Shown here in pieces: positions 34,066-43,695 of a DNA stretch of 64,000 nucleotides (positions are counted from its first letter, which is position 1; each line of letters begins with the position of its first letter). This DNA is from Acetobacter oeni (GTDB lineage: Bacteria; Pseudomonadota; Alphaproteobacteria; Acetobacterales; Acetobacteraceae), in the NCBI RefSeq assembly GCF_011516825.1, contig NZ_WOTA01000006.1, positions 1 to 64,000 on the forward strand. Reading direction: 5' to 3'. Position numbers and translations under genes: made by a program. The notes under the pieces are model-generated. The model had not been told where the DNA came from. It was given only the letters and a program-made list of their open reading frames with translations, and made no database searches.

Positions 34066-35361
34066 TCAGGCGGCGTGGCGCATCGGGCAGCCGTGCCCGG
34101 TGATATGGGCGGCGAAATCGTCCCGGAAGAGTTTCAGGCCGCTGGCGAGTGGCGCCATGGCGCCGGGGGCGTGGGCGCAGAAGGTGCGGCCGGGTGTGCC
34201 GAGCATTTTCGTATGGCGCCGGAGCTGTTCGATATCGTCGCTTTCGCCGGTGCCGTCTTCGATGGCGGCCAGCAGGCGGGCGACCCAGGGCAGGCCATCA
34301 CGGCAGGGGGTGCACCATCCGCAGGATTCCTGCGCGAAGAAGTGTTCCAGGTTGTGGAGCATGCCGACAGGGCAGGTCCGGTCATCGAGGATGATGGCGA
34401 GGCCGGTTCCGAGGCGGCTGCCGGCTTTTTCGACGGAGCTGTAATCCATGGCGACATCCAGTGCTGTGGCGTCGAGGAACGCGGTGGAGGCGCCGCCTGG
34501 GAGAAAGGCGCGGAGGGTGTATCCGGGCTGCATGCCGGCGGCGTGGTTTTCGATGATTTCGCGCATGGGGGTGCCGATCGGCAGTTCCCAGGCGCCGGGG
34601 CGGCGGACGCGGCCGCTCACGCCGTAGAGTTTGGTGCCGCCGTCCGCGCCGGTTCCGAGGGAGAGGAACCATCTCGCGCCGTTGGTGACGATATGGGGAA
34701 GATTGCAGAGGGTTTCGACGTTGTTCACCACGCTGGGGGCGCCCCAGAGGCCGCCGGTCTGGGGGAAGGGTGGTTTGCTGCGTGGTGTGGCGCGTCGTCC
34801 TTCGAGGGCGGTCAGCAGGGCGGTTTCCTCGCCGCAGATGTAACGTCCGGCACCTGCATGCATATGAATGTCAAAACTGAAGCCGGCGCCGAGGATGTTT
34901 TCACCCAGCCATCCGTTATGGCGGGCGTCTTCGATGGCCTGTTCCAGTCTCCGGCGGGCCAGGTGATATTCGCCGCGCAGGAAGACGATGCCGTGGCTGG
35001 CCTGGATGGCGTAGGCGGCGAGGAGCATGCCTTCGATGAGCTGGAGCGGGTTGCCTTCCAGCAGGAGGCGATCCTTGAAGGTACCGGGTTCCATTTCGTC
35101 GGCGTTGGCGATCAGGTATTTCCGTTGTTCGGAGGCGGGTTTTTTGGGGACGAAGCTCCATTTCTGTCCGGTGCCGAAGCCGGCGCCGCCGCGTCCGCGC
35201 AGTTTCGACTGTGTGACGATTTCGATGATGTCGTCGGGCGTGCAGGTTTTCAGGGCTTTGCGCGTGGCCTGCCAGCCGCCGGCTTTTTCGTAGGCCGTGC
35301 AGTCCGGCGGGGCGGCCGAGGCGTCGATCATCGCGGTCAGAGGGCGGTCGGACGGGCTCAT
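34066..35361 (-). CDS. nuoF: NADH-quinone oxidoreductase subunit F
   Basis: A 431-residue NADH-oxidising subunit. GRGGAGFGTGQKWSF and NADEMEPGTFKDR form the FMN/NADH site, and SCGWCTPCRDG plus a later Cys (FCAHAPG) hold the N3 [4Fe-4S] cluster. It accepts hydride from NADH and passes electrons to NuoE/NuoG on the cytoplasmic arm. It overlaps nuoE by four bases (ATGA), and ends 21 bases before nuoG. Length is near the E. coli protein. Confidence 0.93.
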   Translation of the reverse strand: MSPSDRPLTAMIDASAAPPDCTAYEKAGGWQATRKALKTCTPDDIIEIVTQSKLRGRGGAGFGTGQKWSFVPKKPASEQRKYLIANADEMEPGTFKDRLLLEGNPLQLIEGMLLAAYAIQASHGIVFLRGEYHLARRRLEQAIEDARHNGWLGENILGAGFSFDIHMHAGAGRYICGEETALLTALEGRRATPRSKPPFPQTGGLWGAPSVVNNVETLCNLPHIVTNGARWFLSLGTGADGGTKLYGVSGRVRRPGAWELPIGTPMREIIENHAAGMQPGYTLRAFLPGGASTAFLDATALDVAMDYSSVEKAGSRLGTGLAIILDDRTCPVGMLHNLEHFFAQESCGWCTPCRDGLPWVARLLAAIEDGTGESDDIEQLRRHTKMLGTPGRTFCAHAPGAMAPLASGLKLFRDDFAAHITGHGCPMRHAA

Positions 35362-35855
35362 GGGGGCGGCTCCTCCGTCAGGGTATCGGTCAGGCGGGCG
35401 AGCATCGGGAGATCGACATCTCCGCAGAGGGTGTCATCGACGAGCATGGCCGGGGCGTGGTCGCAATGTCCGAGGCAGACGGTTGGCAGGAGGGTGATGG
35501 CGCCGTCTTCCGTGGTTTCGCCGGGGCGGATTGCGAGTGTCCGGCAGAGGTGGTCGCAGAGGTGGTCGCGGCCCATGATCCAGCAGGAGATGCTGTCGCA
35601 GAGGAGGATGACGTGCCGGCCGACGGGTTTGCGGAACAGCAGATTGAAACAGGTTGCGATTCCGTCGAGGTCGTCGGGCGACATATCGAGCAGCCGGGCG
35701 ACGTCCCGGAGATGGTGGGTGCTGATCCAGCGGTAACGGGACTGGACGCGTTGCAGGGCCGCGACGCAGGCGCTGCGCGGGTGTGGTTCCGCGCGGGCGA
35801 GGGCGAGGATTTCCGCCTGCAGATCGTCGGGGAGGGGGTGGTCAGCGGTCGACAT
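35358..35855 (-). CDS. nuoE: NADH-quinone oxidoreductase subunit E
   Basis: A 165-residue thioredoxin-like [2Fe-2S] (N1a) subunit. The cluster cysteines are in [11 protein letters not shown] and [11 protein letters not shown]; the first pair is C-x4-C and the second C-x3-C, as expected. The N-terminal helical part ([20 protein letters not shown]) is typical. It partners NuoF. It overlaps nuoCD by 14 bases and nuoF by four, so translation is coupled. Confidence 0.93.
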   Translation of the reverse strand: MSTADHPLPDDLQAEILALARAEPHPRSACVAALQRVQSRYRWISTHHLRDVARLLDMSPDDLDGIATCFNLLFRKPVGRHVILLCDSISCWIMGRDHLCDHLCRTLAIRPGETTEDGAITLLPTVCLGHCDHAPAMLVDDTLCGDVDLPMLARLTDTLTEEPPP

Positions 35856-37638
35856 CGGCCATCACGAAATCGATGCTGCCGATGATGGCGATCAGATCGG
35901 CGATCAGGACGCCGCGACTGAGGAGGGGGATCATCTGCAGATGTGGGAAAGACGGCGTGCGGATACGGGTTCTCCAGGATGTGGTGCCGCCGTCGCTGAT
36001 CAGGAAATAGCTGTTGAGGCCTTTTGTGGCTTCGATGCAGGCGCGGGCTTCGCCGGGCGGGATGACGGGCCCCCAGCTGACGCTGAGGAAGTGGTGGATG
36101 AGGGTTTCGATGTCGTGCATCGTGCGGGCTCTGGGCGGGGGCGTGGTGAGGGGGTGGTCGGCTTTCACGCGGCCTGCCGGCATGTTGTCGATGCACTGGC
36201 GGATGATGCGGAGGCTCTGCCGGATTTCCTCGATATGGACGGCGATCCGGTCATAACAGTCACCGTTATTGCCCGTGGGGATCTCGAATTCGAGGTCGCC
36301 GTAGCAGGCGTAGGGGGCCTGTTTCCGGTAATCCCAGGACAGGCCGCAGGCGCGGAGGCCGGGGCCTGTCACGCCCCATTCCACGGCTTCGGCTGTTGTA
36401 TAGGCGCCGACTCCTTTGGTGCGGGCTTTGAAGATCGGGTTTCGCATGACCATGGCGTCGTATTCATCGAGGCGGCGGGGGAGGTCGTCGATGAAGGCGC
36501 GGATCAGGCCTTCCCAGCCCGCGGGCAGATCCATTGCCACGCCGCCGATACGGAACCAGGCCGGGTGCATGCGGAATCCGCAGATGGCTTCGATGACTCC
36601 GAAGACGCGCTCCCGGTCGGTAAACATATAGAACACGGGTGAGAGTTGTCCGACATCCTGTGCCATGGTGCCGTAGAAGACGAGGTGGCTGGCGATGCGG
36701 AACAGTTCGGCGAGCATGACGCGGATCATCTGCGCGCGCGGGGGGACGGTGATGCCGGCGAGTGTTTCGACGGCCATCACGTAGGGGAAGTTGTTCATGA
36801 CGCCGCCGAGGTAGTCCACGCGGTCCGTGTAGGGGATATAGCTGTGCCAGGACTGGCGTTCTCCCATTTTCTCGGCGCCCCGGTGGTGGAAGCCGATATC
36901 CGGTACGGCGTCGACGATGCGTTCGCCTTCCAGTTGCAGAATGATGCGGAAGACGCCATGCACGCTCGGGTGATTGGGGCCGAGGTTGAGAAACATGAAG
37001 TCGCTGTGGTCACTGTGCCGTTTCATGCCCCAGAGCGAGGGATCGAATCGCATGGCGTCCTGCTGGCGCATTTCCTCATCTTCCGTGAGGCTGTAAGGCG
37101 GCATTTCGGTAGCGCGTGCGTGATGGTCCTTGCGGAGCGGGTGGCCGGTCCATGTCGGCGGGGTGAGGATGCGGCGCAGAAACGGGTGACCTTCGAAACG
37201 GATGCCGAAGAGGTCCCAGATTTCCCGTTCGTACCAGTTCGCGCTGGCCCACAGGTCGCTGATGCCGGGCAGGACGGGGCTGTCTCCGGTCAGGGCGACT
37301 TTGAGCCGCGCTTCATCCGCGCGCGTGGTCAGCGACATCAGGTGATAGACGACTGTGAAGGAGGCTGCGGGCTGTTCGTCCCGATGGCGGCGGCCGCGTT
37401 CGTCGATGGCTGTCAGGTCGAACAGCATGTGGGTGGTCGGGGCGGCGTGTTTCAGTCCGGCGAGGACCGGGCGGAGGGCGGCGGGCGTGATCCAGAAGGT
37501 GGCGACGCCGTCGCGTGTGGTCTGGCGGAGCAGCGGGGTCGGGATTCCGGAAGCCTTATGCAGGTCGGTTATTTTTTCCGACAGGCTGTCCGGGATGATC
37601 CGTTCGGGCGCCAGGGTGGTTGGGGCTGTGGCGGTCAT
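35842..37638 (-). CDS. nuoCD: NADH-quinone oxidoreductase fused subunit C/D
   Basis: A 598-residue fusion. Residues about 20-190 are the 30-kDa NuoC part ([20 protein letters not shown] and [15 protein letters not shown]). From about 205 it is the 49-kDa NuoD part ([35 protein letters not shown], ending in [20 protein letters not shown]). NuoD lines the quinone site. The fusion is the enterobacterial arrangement; most alphaproteobacteria have separate genes. The ATG at 37638 follows the nuoB stop by four bases, so the upstream frame extension is not used. Confidence 0.93.
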   Translation of the reverse strand: MTATAPTTLAPERIIPDSLSEKITDLHKASGIPTPLLRQTTRDGVATFWITPAALRPVLAGLKHAAPTTHMLFDLTAIDERGRRHRDEQPAASFTVVYHLMSLTTRADEARLKVALTGDSPVLPGISDLWASANWYEREIWDLFGIRFEGHPFLRRILTPPTWTGHPLRKDHHARATEMPPYSLTEDEEMRQQDAMRFDPSLWGMKRHSDHSDFMFLNLGPNHPSVHGVFRIILQLEGERIVDAVPDIGFHHRGAEKMGERQSWHSYIPYTDRVDYLGGVMNNFPYVMAVETLAGITVPPRAQMIRVMLAELFRIASHLVFYGTMAQDVGQLSPVFYMFTDRERVFGVIEAICGFRMHPAWFRIGGVAMDLPAGWEGLIRAFIDDLPRRLDEYDAMVMRNPIFKARTKGVGAYTTAEAVEWGVTGPGLRACGLSWDYRKQAPYACYGDLEFEIPTGNNGDCYDRIAVHIEEIRQSLRIIRQCIDNMPAGRVKADHPLTTPPPRARTMHDIETLIHHFLSVSWGPVIPPGEARACIEATKGLNSYFLISDGGTTSWRTRIRTPSFPHLQMIPLLSRGVLIADLIAIIGSIDFVMADVDR

Positions 37639-37642
37639 GGTG

Positions 37643-38287
37643 TCAGATCCTGTCGGGCGAGCGGAGGTCTCGCGCGGTCTGGCGTTCGCTGCGTTTTGCG
37701 TCACGGAGGGAGGGGGGCGTGACAGTTTCGACGCCCTGGGGGCCGATCATCCAGCTGAGTGGTCGCCTGCTGCTGCCGATGGATTTTTGCAGCAGGGTGA
37801 GGCCTTCGAGGAGGGCTTCGGGGCGGGGCGGGCAGCCGGGCACGTAGACATCGACGGGCAGAAAGCTGTCGACGCCCTGCACGACGCTGTAGATGTCGTA
37901 CATACCGCCGGAATTGGCGCAGGAGCCCATGGAGATCACCCATCTTGGTTCCATCATCTGATCGTAAAGATGCCTGATGATCGGGGCCATTTTGACGAAG
38001 ACGGTTCCGGAGATGACGATCAGGTCGGCTTCGCGCGGGGTGGCGCGGAGGACTTCGGCGCCGAAGCGGGCGATATCGAATTTACTTGTGAAGGCTGTTG
38101 CCATTTCCACGTAGCAGCATGACAGGCCGAAATTCAGTGGCCAGACGGAATTTTTCTGTCCCCATGAAACGAAATCCTGAAGGCGTCCCATGACGAGATT
38201 GCGTCGCACGGTTTCGGTGAAAGCGGGTGTTTCGGGGGATGTCCGGGCGGGTGGCGCGCGATCGGCGGGAAAGAGGGACCATGTCAT
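37643..38287 (-). CDS. nuoB: NADH-quinone oxidoreductase subunit B
   Basis: A 214-residue subunit holding cluster N2, the last before quinone. The ligands are the tandem cysteines in [11 protein letters not shown], then [14 protein letters not shown] and [12 protein letters not shown]; all four are present. It contacts NuoCD and NuoI at the junction of the arms. It overlaps nuoA by four bases. The C-terminal 30 residues form a charged tail common in the E. coli-type protein. Confidence 0.93.
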   Translation of the reverse strand: MTWSLFPADRAPPARTSPETPAFTETVRRNLVMGRLQDFVSWGQKNSVWPLNFGLSCCYVEMATAFTSKFDIARFGAEVLRATPREADLIVISGTVFVKMAPIIRHLYDQMMEPRWVISMGSCANSGGMYDIYSVVQGVDSFLPVDVYVPGCPPRPEALLEGLTLLQKSIGSSRRPLSWMIGPQGVETVTPPSLRDAKRSERQTARDLRSPDRI

Positions 38288-38709
38288 GCGTCATGCGTCC
38301 TCTGGTTGTTTGTGGCCGGGATTTTGCGGGGATGGCTGCCCCAGTCGAGGGCGCCGCTTCGCCAGAGCCAGGCGAGAGAGAGGGCGAGGAAGGCGATGAA
38401 GAGGAGTGCGGCGCCGTAGCCGACGCGGCCGGTATCGGTGACGACGGTTGTCCAGGAAAAGAGGAAGGCGGTTTCGACGTCGAAGATGACGAAAAACATT
38501 GCGACGAGATAATACTGGACGGGCAGGCGGAGGCGGGCTGAGCCGGTGGGGATGATGCCGGATTCGAATGGCATGAACATGGAGCGTCCGGTTGCGGCAC
38601 CGGTGCGGCGTGTTCCTGTGATGGCGGAGAGGCCCATCATGCATGCGATGAGAACCGCGATGGCGATTGCATAGACGGCCAGGGACAGAATGCCGGAAGA
38701 ATCCATCAT
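38284..38709 (-). CDS. nuoA: NADH-quinone oxidoreductase subunit A
   Basis: A 141-residue, three-helix membrane subunit. Helix one is [20 protein letters not shown], the loop has [20 protein letters not shown] (E. coli-type F-E-S-G-x-x-P-x-G), and helix two begins [15 protein letters not shown] with the conserved D-V-E. It is the first gene of the nuo operon. The start is ATGATG, so 38709 or 38706 is possible. The 40 bases upstream contain AGAAGA as a weak ribosome site and an AAC/AAT-rich leader. Confidence 0.93.
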   Translation of the reverse strand: MMDSSGILSLAVYAIAIAVLIACMMGLSAITGTRRTGAATGRSMFMPFESGIIPTGSARLRLPVQYYLVAMFFVIFDVETAFLFSWTTVVTDTGRVGYGAALLFIAFLALSLAWLWRSGALDWGSHPRKIPATNNQRTHDA

Positions 38710-39344
38710 GTCAGTGTCTTCTGGTTGTTATTGTTATTGTCCGGACGAAGACTTTTTATGAAATTCCAGTGACAGTCTGATGCTGTGATTTGTCCGGTTT
38801 TCCCGGTCTCACGGCATGGATGTTGTCTTTTATGTTCCGGTGCCGTTTCGGAGATGCGGGGCCGGTTGTTCAGGCGATACGTATTGTGGAGAGGGAAGTT
38901 CCGGGAGAAAGCGGTCGGGGGGATGCTTTTTTCCTGGCGGGGGTTGGTTCCGCCGGGGTGGAAGAGGCTGATCGGGGAGGGGCGTGGTGCCGGGAAGAGG
39001 CAGCGAGCGGGGTTATGGGTGTGGTTCGGGTGGAGGTGATGTGGCGAGGCCGGGGAGACGTGGAGGCCGGGTTTCCGGTCCGGGTGAGGGGCTTATGCAG
39101 GCGTGGAGTGCGGATTTAGTGTCGGCCGGGGACGTTCGGGCGGCGGTGTATTCCGGGGTGTTGTCAGGCGGATCGGGTTTGTGAATAATTTTTTTGTGGT
39201 GTCTGGTAAGAAGGCAATAAATTCGGAAGTATAAATTTATAATAAGAGCGGGGTTGCGGTTTTTATCCGTTTGTCGCGTTTGAGTTCTCTGTGAGTGCCG
39301 GAAGAGCAGTGGCTGTTCCTGTTACGGGTGACGGTTTATTGCTG
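38710..39344. other. Long divergent intergenic region between nuo and pst operons
   Basis: About 730 bases separate the nuoA start from the pstC start. This should hold the promoters of both operons. The stretch around 39180-39260 is AT-rich. Plus-strand frames of 85-109 codons (38785-39119) are GC-skewed, overlap each other, and have no recognisable domain; I do not call them. No RNA gene is evident. Confidence 0.4.
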
Positions 39345-39362
39345 GTGCAATAAAAATGTCAT
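39345..39362 (+). promoter_or_regulatory. Candidate Pho box upstream of pstC
   Basis: GTGCAAT-AAAA-ATGTCAT has the 7-4-7 spacing of a PhoB box (consensus CTGTCAT, four A/T-rich bases, CTGTCAT). The second half-site matches well, the first only partly. It lies 82 bases upstream of the pstC start codon, on the strand of the operon that itself encodes PhoB. Confidence 0.45.
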
Positions 39363-39443
39363 GCGGGGAGTCGCGTTCCCTGGTTGCCGGTGGAGGGGGC
39401 GTTCAGTATTGGTCGCCGGACGTAGGGGGAGCGGAGCGCCTTT

Positions 39444-40469
39444 ATGGATGGAACATCGCATGCTGCGGGTCAGGCTCCGGAAGACGGAGCCGGCGGGCGC
39501 GGCGGACCTGTGACGCCGGTTTCCGGGGCTGGTGGCCGGCGGTCTTTTGATGGTGACGGGGTGTTCCGGGCGCTTGTAACGGGCAGCGGGATTGCCGTGC
39601 TGGCGCTACTTGGCGGCATTATTCTGGTCATGGTCACGGGCGGGATGAAGGCGTTTGCGACCTTTGGCCCGGGTTTTCTGGTGTCTTCCGTCTGGAATCC
39701 GGTGACGCAGCATTACGGGGCTCTGGCTCCGGTGTTCGGCACGGTTGTCACGAGTGCGCTCGGGCTGCTGATGGCGGTGCCGCTGGCCTTTGGCGCGTCG
39801 TTCTGGCTGACGCAGATGGCGCCGGCGCGGCTTTCGGCTGTAGTGGGGATGGCGGTTCAGCTTCTGGCGGCGGTGCCTTCGATCATTTTCGGCATGTGGG
39901 GGTTTTTTGTCATTGTGCCGCTGATGGCGCGCTATGTGCAGCCGACGGCGCGGCACTGGTTCGGGCATGTTCCGGGGCTCGGGGCGCTGGTTCAGGGGGC
40001 GCCGTTCGGCACGGGGCTGATGACGGGCGGCGTGATTCTGGCGGTGATGGTGACGCCGTTCATTACGGCGGTGATGTGTGACGTGTTTGCGTCGATTCCG
40101 GCGGTTCTGAAGGAGAGTGCGTTCGGGCTGGGCGCGACGCGCTGGGAGGTGATGCGGAACGTCATTCTGCCGTGGTCGCGCAAGGCGGTTGTGGGCAGTG
40201 TGGTGCTCGGCATGGGGCGTGCGATGGGCGAGACGATGGCGGTGACGTTTGTGATCGGCAACGCGAACAGGATCGGCTGGTCGCTGTTTGCGCCGGGGAA
40301 CACGATTGCCTCGCTGATTGCGCTGGAGTTTCCGGAGAGTCCGTCGGGGAGTCTGAAGCTGTCTTCGCTGATGGCGCTGGGGACGATTCTGATGGCGCTG
40401 TCTTTTCTGGCGCTGGCGGCCTCCCGTCTGATGCTGGGCTTTTCCGGGCGTCGGGAGGGGAAGCGATGA
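39444..40469 (+). CDS. pstC: Phosphate ABC transporter permease PstC
   Basis: A 341-residue inner-membrane permease with about six helices. It contains FGTVVTSALGLLMAVPLAFG, VPSIIFGMWGFFVIVP and the EAA-type loop KESAFGLGATRWEVMRNVIL that contacts PstB. A Gly/Pro-rich N-terminal extension of about 35 residues precedes the first helix. Together with PstA it forms the channel for phosphate delivered by PstS. GGAGCG lies upstream of the start. It overlaps pstA by four bases. Confidence 0.93.
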   Translation: MDGTSHAAGQAPEDGAGGRGGPVTPVSGAGGRRSFDGDGVFRALVTGSGIAVLALLGGIILVMVTGGMKAFATFGPGFLVSSVWNPVTQHYGALAPVFGTVVTSALGLLMAVPLAFGASFWLTQMAPARLSAVVGMAVQLLAAVPSIIFGMWGFFVIVPLMARYVQPTARHWFGHVPGLGALVQGAPFGTGLMTGGVILAVMVTPFITAVMCDVFASIPAVLKESAFGLGATRWEVMRNVILPWSRKAVVGSVVLGMGRAMGETMAVTFVIGNANRIGWSLFAPGNTIASLIALEFPESPSGSLKLSSLMALGTILMALSFLALAASRLMLGFSGRREGKR

Positions 40470-41359
40470 GCGCGGAACGGGATGTGTCCGGCGTTACGGG
40501 CAGGTCGGACGGATGGAAGCCGCATGGAGCGCTGGCGATGCGGCGGCGGTTTATGGACCGGCTGGCGACGGGGCTGAGTCTGGCGGCGACCTGTGTGGCG
40601 CTGCTGGCGCTGTGTTCGATTCTGCTGACGCTTCTGGTGCGCGGGCTGTCGGGTCTGTCGCTGGTGACGTTCATTCATTCGACGGCTTCGCCGGGGATGA
40701 ACGGGGGGCTGGCGAATGCGATTGCCGGCAGTGTGATCCAGACGGCGGTGGCGATTCTGATCGGCGCGCCGCTGGGGATGCTGTGCGGGATTTATCTGTC
40801 GGATTATGGCCGGGGCTGGATGGCGTCCACGACGCGGTTTGTTTCGGACATGCTGCTGTCGGCGCCGTCCATTCTGATCGGTCTGTTCATTTATCAGCTG
40901 ATTGTTGTGCCGACCGGGCATTTTTCGGGGTTTGCCGGGGCTGTGGCGCTGGCGATTCTGGCGCTGCCGATTGTGGTTCGGACGACGGAGGACATGCTGG
41001 GGCTGGTTCCGACGGCGCTGCGTGAGGCCGGGATCGGGCTTGGCGCGTCGAAGTGGCGGGTGATTGTGTTCATCTGTCTGCGGGCGGCGCGGACGGGGGT
41101 ACTGACCGGGATTCTGCTGGCGGTGGCGCGTGTGGCGGGTGAGACGGCTCCGCTGCTCTTTACGTCGCTGGGCAACATGGACTGGTCGGTGAGTCTGGCG
41201 CAGCCGATGGCGAGTCTGCCGGTGACGATCTATCAGTATGCCGGGTCGGCTTATGATGACTGGGTGCAACTGGCCTGGACGGGGGCGCTGCTGGTGACGC
41301 TGGGCGTGCTGGCGATCAACATTCTTGTGCGGGTCGGCTTTGGCCGGAAGGGAGCTTAA
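40466..41359 (+). CDS. pstA: Phosphate ABC transporter permease PstA
   Basis: A 297-residue permease. It has [36 protein letters not shown] and the cytoplasmic loop [20 protein letters not shown] that docks to the ATPase. The start ATG overlaps the pstC stop (ATGA). The long open frame upstream of 40466 lies within pstC and is not used. It ends five bases before the pstB start. Confidence 0.93.
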   Translation: MSAERDVSGVTGRSDGWKPHGALAMRRRFMDRLATGLSLAATCVALLALCSILLTLLVRGLSGLSLVTFIHSTASPGMNGGLANAIAGSVIQTAVAILIGAPLGMLCGIYLSDYGRGWMASTTRFVSDMLLSAPSILIGLFIYQLIVVPTGHFSGFAGAVALAILALPIVVRTTEDMLGLVPTALREAGIGLGASKWRVIVFICLRAARTGVLTGILLAVARVAGETAPLLFTSLGNMDWSVSLAQPMASLPVTIYQYAGSAYDDWVQLAWTGALLVTLGVLAINILVRVGFGRKGA

Positions 41360-41363
41360 GCGG

Positions 41364-42185
41364 ATGAGCGGAAGCGCTGTATCGGGGCGGGTGATGCCGG
41401 AGGGTGGCGTGCCGGGTGAGGCTGTGGCGGGGAAACCGGCGATTTCGGTGCGGAATCTGGATTTCTACTATGGGGAGCTGAAGGCGCTTCGCGGGATTTC
41501 GATGGAGTTTCCGACCCGGAAGGTGACGGGGATGATCGGGCCTTCGGGCTGTGGCAAGTCCACGCTGCTGCGGGTTCTGAACCGGATGTACGATCTGTAT
41601 CCGGGGCAGCGGGCGACGGGCGAGGTTATTTTCGACGGGCGGAACATCATTGCGCCGGGTATGGATGTAAACCGTCTGCGGGCGCGGGTTGGCATGGTGT
41701 TTCAGAAGCCGACGCCGTTTCCGATGTCGATTTACGATAACATTGCGTTCGGGGTGAAGCTGCATGAGACGCCGTCGCGGTCCGAGATGGAGGGGCGGGT
41801 TGAGGATGTGCTGCGGCGCGTGGCGCTGTGGAACGAGGTGAAGGATCGCCTGAAGGCGTCGGCGACGGCGCTTTCGGGTGGTCAGCAGCAGCGTCTGTGC
41901 ATTGCGCGGACGATTGCGACCCGGCCCGAGGTTGTTCTGCTCGATGAGCCGACGAGTGCGCTCGATCCGGTTTCGACGGCGCGGATCGAGGAGCTTCTTG
42001 ATGAACTCAAGAAGGAGTTCACGATTGCGATTGTGACGCACAATATGCAGCAGGCGGCGCGGTGCGCGGATCAGGTGGCGTTTTTCTATCTTGGCGAGCT
42101 GGTTGAGATGGACAGCACGGACCGGATCTTTACGGCGCCCCGCGAGACGCGGACGCAGGATTACATCACCGGCCGGTTCGGCTGA
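41364..42185 (+). CDS. pstB: Phosphate ABC transporter ATPase PstB
   Basis: A 273-residue ATPase. Walker A is GPSGCGKST, the signature is [15 protein letters not shown], Walker B is [13 protein letters not shown], and the switch His is in [13 protein letters not shown]. The segment [17 protein letters not shown] is the insertion typical of PstB. It powers phosphate import through PstCA. GGAAGGGAG lies upstream of the ATG at 41364. A roughly 25-residue N-terminal extension precedes the ABC core. Confidence 0.94.
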   Translation: MSGSAVSGRVMPEGGVPGEAVAGKPAISVRNLDFYYGELKALRGISMEFPTRKVTGMIGPSGCGKSTLLRVLNRMYDLYPGQRATGEVIFDGRNIIAPGMDVNRLRARVGMVFQKPTPFPMSIYDNIAFGVKLHETPSRSEMEGRVEDVLRRVALWNEVKDRLKASATALSGGQQQRLCIARTIATRPEVVLLDEPTSALDPVSTARIEELLDELKKEFTIAIVTHNMQQAARCADQVAFFYLGELVEMDSTDRIFTAPRETRTQDYITGRFG

Positions 42186-42202
42186 AGCGGGGGTTTGGGG
42201 CG

Positions 42203-42925
42203 ATGACCGAGGCAACGCATACCGTCAAGAGTTACGAGCAGGAACTGGAGCGTCTTCGCGGCATGATGGCGCGGATGGGTGGTCTTGTGGAGCGTCAGAC
42301 CGCGCAGGCTGTGAAGGCTGTGGTGGAAGGGGATGAGGAGGCGGCGATCGAGGCGCCGGATCTGGACCCGGAGGTGGATGAGCTGGAGCGTGAGGCGGAG
42401 GCGCTGGCGATCCGTATTCTGGCGTTGCGGTCTCCGATGGCGATTGATCTGCGCGAGATTGTGGCGGCGCTGAAGATTACGGGTGATCTGGAGCGGATCG
42501 GGGACTATGCGGCCTCGATTGCGCGGCGGGCGCTGAAGCTGGACATGGATGGCGGGATTTCGCTGATCGGGCTGCGGAGCATGGGGCGGCTGGTGCAGGA
42601 CAATCTGCGTCGCGCGATCGATGCGCTGGCGGCGCGGGACCGGGATCAGGCGATTGCGGTGTGGCAGGCGGACACGGCGGTGGATGAGCTTTACACGGCG
42701 ATGTTCCGTGAGCTGATGACCTATATGATGGAAGATCCGCGCAATATCGGGTCTTGCATTCATCTGTTGTTTGTGGCGAAGAATCTGGAGCGGATTGGCG
42801 ATCACACCACCAATATCGCGGAGCGGATTTACTATGCGGTGACGGGCGAGATGCTGCCGGCGGTCCGGCCGCGGGGCGGGCTCGGGCCGCAATATGCGTC
42901 CGCCACCGTGCCGGATGCGCGCTGA
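42203..42925 (+). CDS. phoU: Phosphate transport regulator PhoU
   Basis: A 240-residue all-helical protein with two PhoU repeats. Metal-binding motifs of E/D-x-x-x-D type occur in each half (DPEVDELEREAEALAIRI and DTAVDELYTAMFRELMTYM). It links the Pst transporter to the PhoR kinase and prevents PhoB activation when phosphate is plentiful. It lies 17 bases after pstB and overlaps phoB by one base (TGATG). Confidence 0.94.
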   Translation: MTEATHTVKSYEQELERLRGMMARMGGLVERQTAQAVKAVVEGDEEAAIEAPDLDPEVDELEREAEALAIRILALRSPMAIDLREIVAALKITGDLERIGDYAASIARRALKLDMDGGISLIGLRSMGRLVQDNLRRAIDALAARDRDQAIAVWQADTAVDELYTAMFRELMTYMMEDPRNIGSCIHLLFVAKNLERIGDHTTNIAERIYYAVTGEMLPAVRPRGGLGPQYASATVPDAR

Positions 42926-43644
42926 TGTCGGAAACGGTTGCGGCGCAGGGCGGAACGGGCGCGCGGATTCTGCTGGTTGAGGACGATCCCTCGTTGCAGG
43001 TGATGGTGCGGTATAATCTGGAAAAAGCGGGTTATGTCGTTGAGACGGCGGGGGACGGGGCGCGGGCTCTTGATCTGGCGGTGTCTTTTCGTCCGGCTCT
43101 GGTGCTTCTGGACTGGATGCTGCCCGGGTCTCTGTCGGGGATTGATGTTTGCAGGCGGTTGCGGGAGCTGCCGGGGAGCCGGGATGTTCCGGTGATCATG
43201 CTGACGGCGCGGTCCGAGGAGGCGGATGCGATCCGGGGTCTGGAGAACGGGGCGGATGATTATCTGACCAAGCCGTGCAGCATGGCGACGCTGGAGGCGC
43301 GCATCCGGGCGATGCTGCGGCGTGTGGCCGGGCCGAGCGATGTGCTGGAATTTGACGATATCGCGCTGGATCTGGTGCGGCACCGGGTGGAGCGTGGCGG
43401 GCGGACTTTGCAGCTGGGGCCGACGGAGTTCCGGTTGCTGGAGTTTTTCATGCGTCGTCCGGGTCGGGTGTTTTCGCGTGAGGACATTCTGAAGGCGATC
43501 TGGGGCGAGAACATTCATGTGGAGGTGCGGACTGTGGATGTTCATATCCGCAGGCTGCGCAAGGAGATTAACGCGCCGGATGAGCGGGATCTGATCCGGA
43601 CGGTGCGTTCGGCGGGTTATGCGCTCGACAACAGCGCGGAGTGA
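42925..43644 (+). CDS. phoB: Phosphate response regulator PhoB
   Basis: A 239-residue response regulator. The receiver has ILLVEDDPSLQ, phospho-acceptor D63 in LLDWMLPG (the D-W-M-L-P-G form typical of PhoB), and a conserved Lys in DYLTKPCS. The C-terminal OmpR/PhoB winged helix includes GPTEFRLLEFFMRRPGRVFS and VRTVDVHIRRLRKEIN. When phosphorylated by PhoR it binds Pho boxes; candidates lie upstream of pstC and pstS. The start overlaps the phoU stop. Confidence 0.94.
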   Translation: MSETVAAQGGTGARILLVEDDPSLQVMVRYNLEKAGYVVETAGDGARALDLAVSFRPALVLLDWMLPGSLSGIDVCRRLRELPGSRDVPVIMLTARSEEADAIRGLENGADDYLTKPCSMATLEARIRAMLRRVAGPSDVLEFDDIALDLVRHRVERGGRTLQLGPTEFRLLEFFMRRPGRVFSREDILKAIWGENIHVEVRTVDVHIRRLRKEINAPDERDLIRTVRSAGYALDNSAE

Positions 43645-43695
43645 GCGGTCTTTCCTGTCTGACGGCCAGGTGAGTGCGGACGGGGGAGCGGGGGA

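Noticed and set aside
38721-38745. Short AAC/AAT triplet-like repeat just upstream of nuoA
   Set aside because: Only about three imperfect units; too short to call a repeat or regulatory element.
38785-39119. Plus-strand frames of 84-109 codons between the nuo and pst operons
   Set aside because: No ribosome site, no domain, and several overlapping frames open at once, as expected by chance in GC-rich DNA.
39270-39297. A TGTC/CTGTGAG pair considered as a Pho box for pstC
   Set aside because: The half-site spacing is about 18 bases instead of 11; the site at 39345-39362 fits better.
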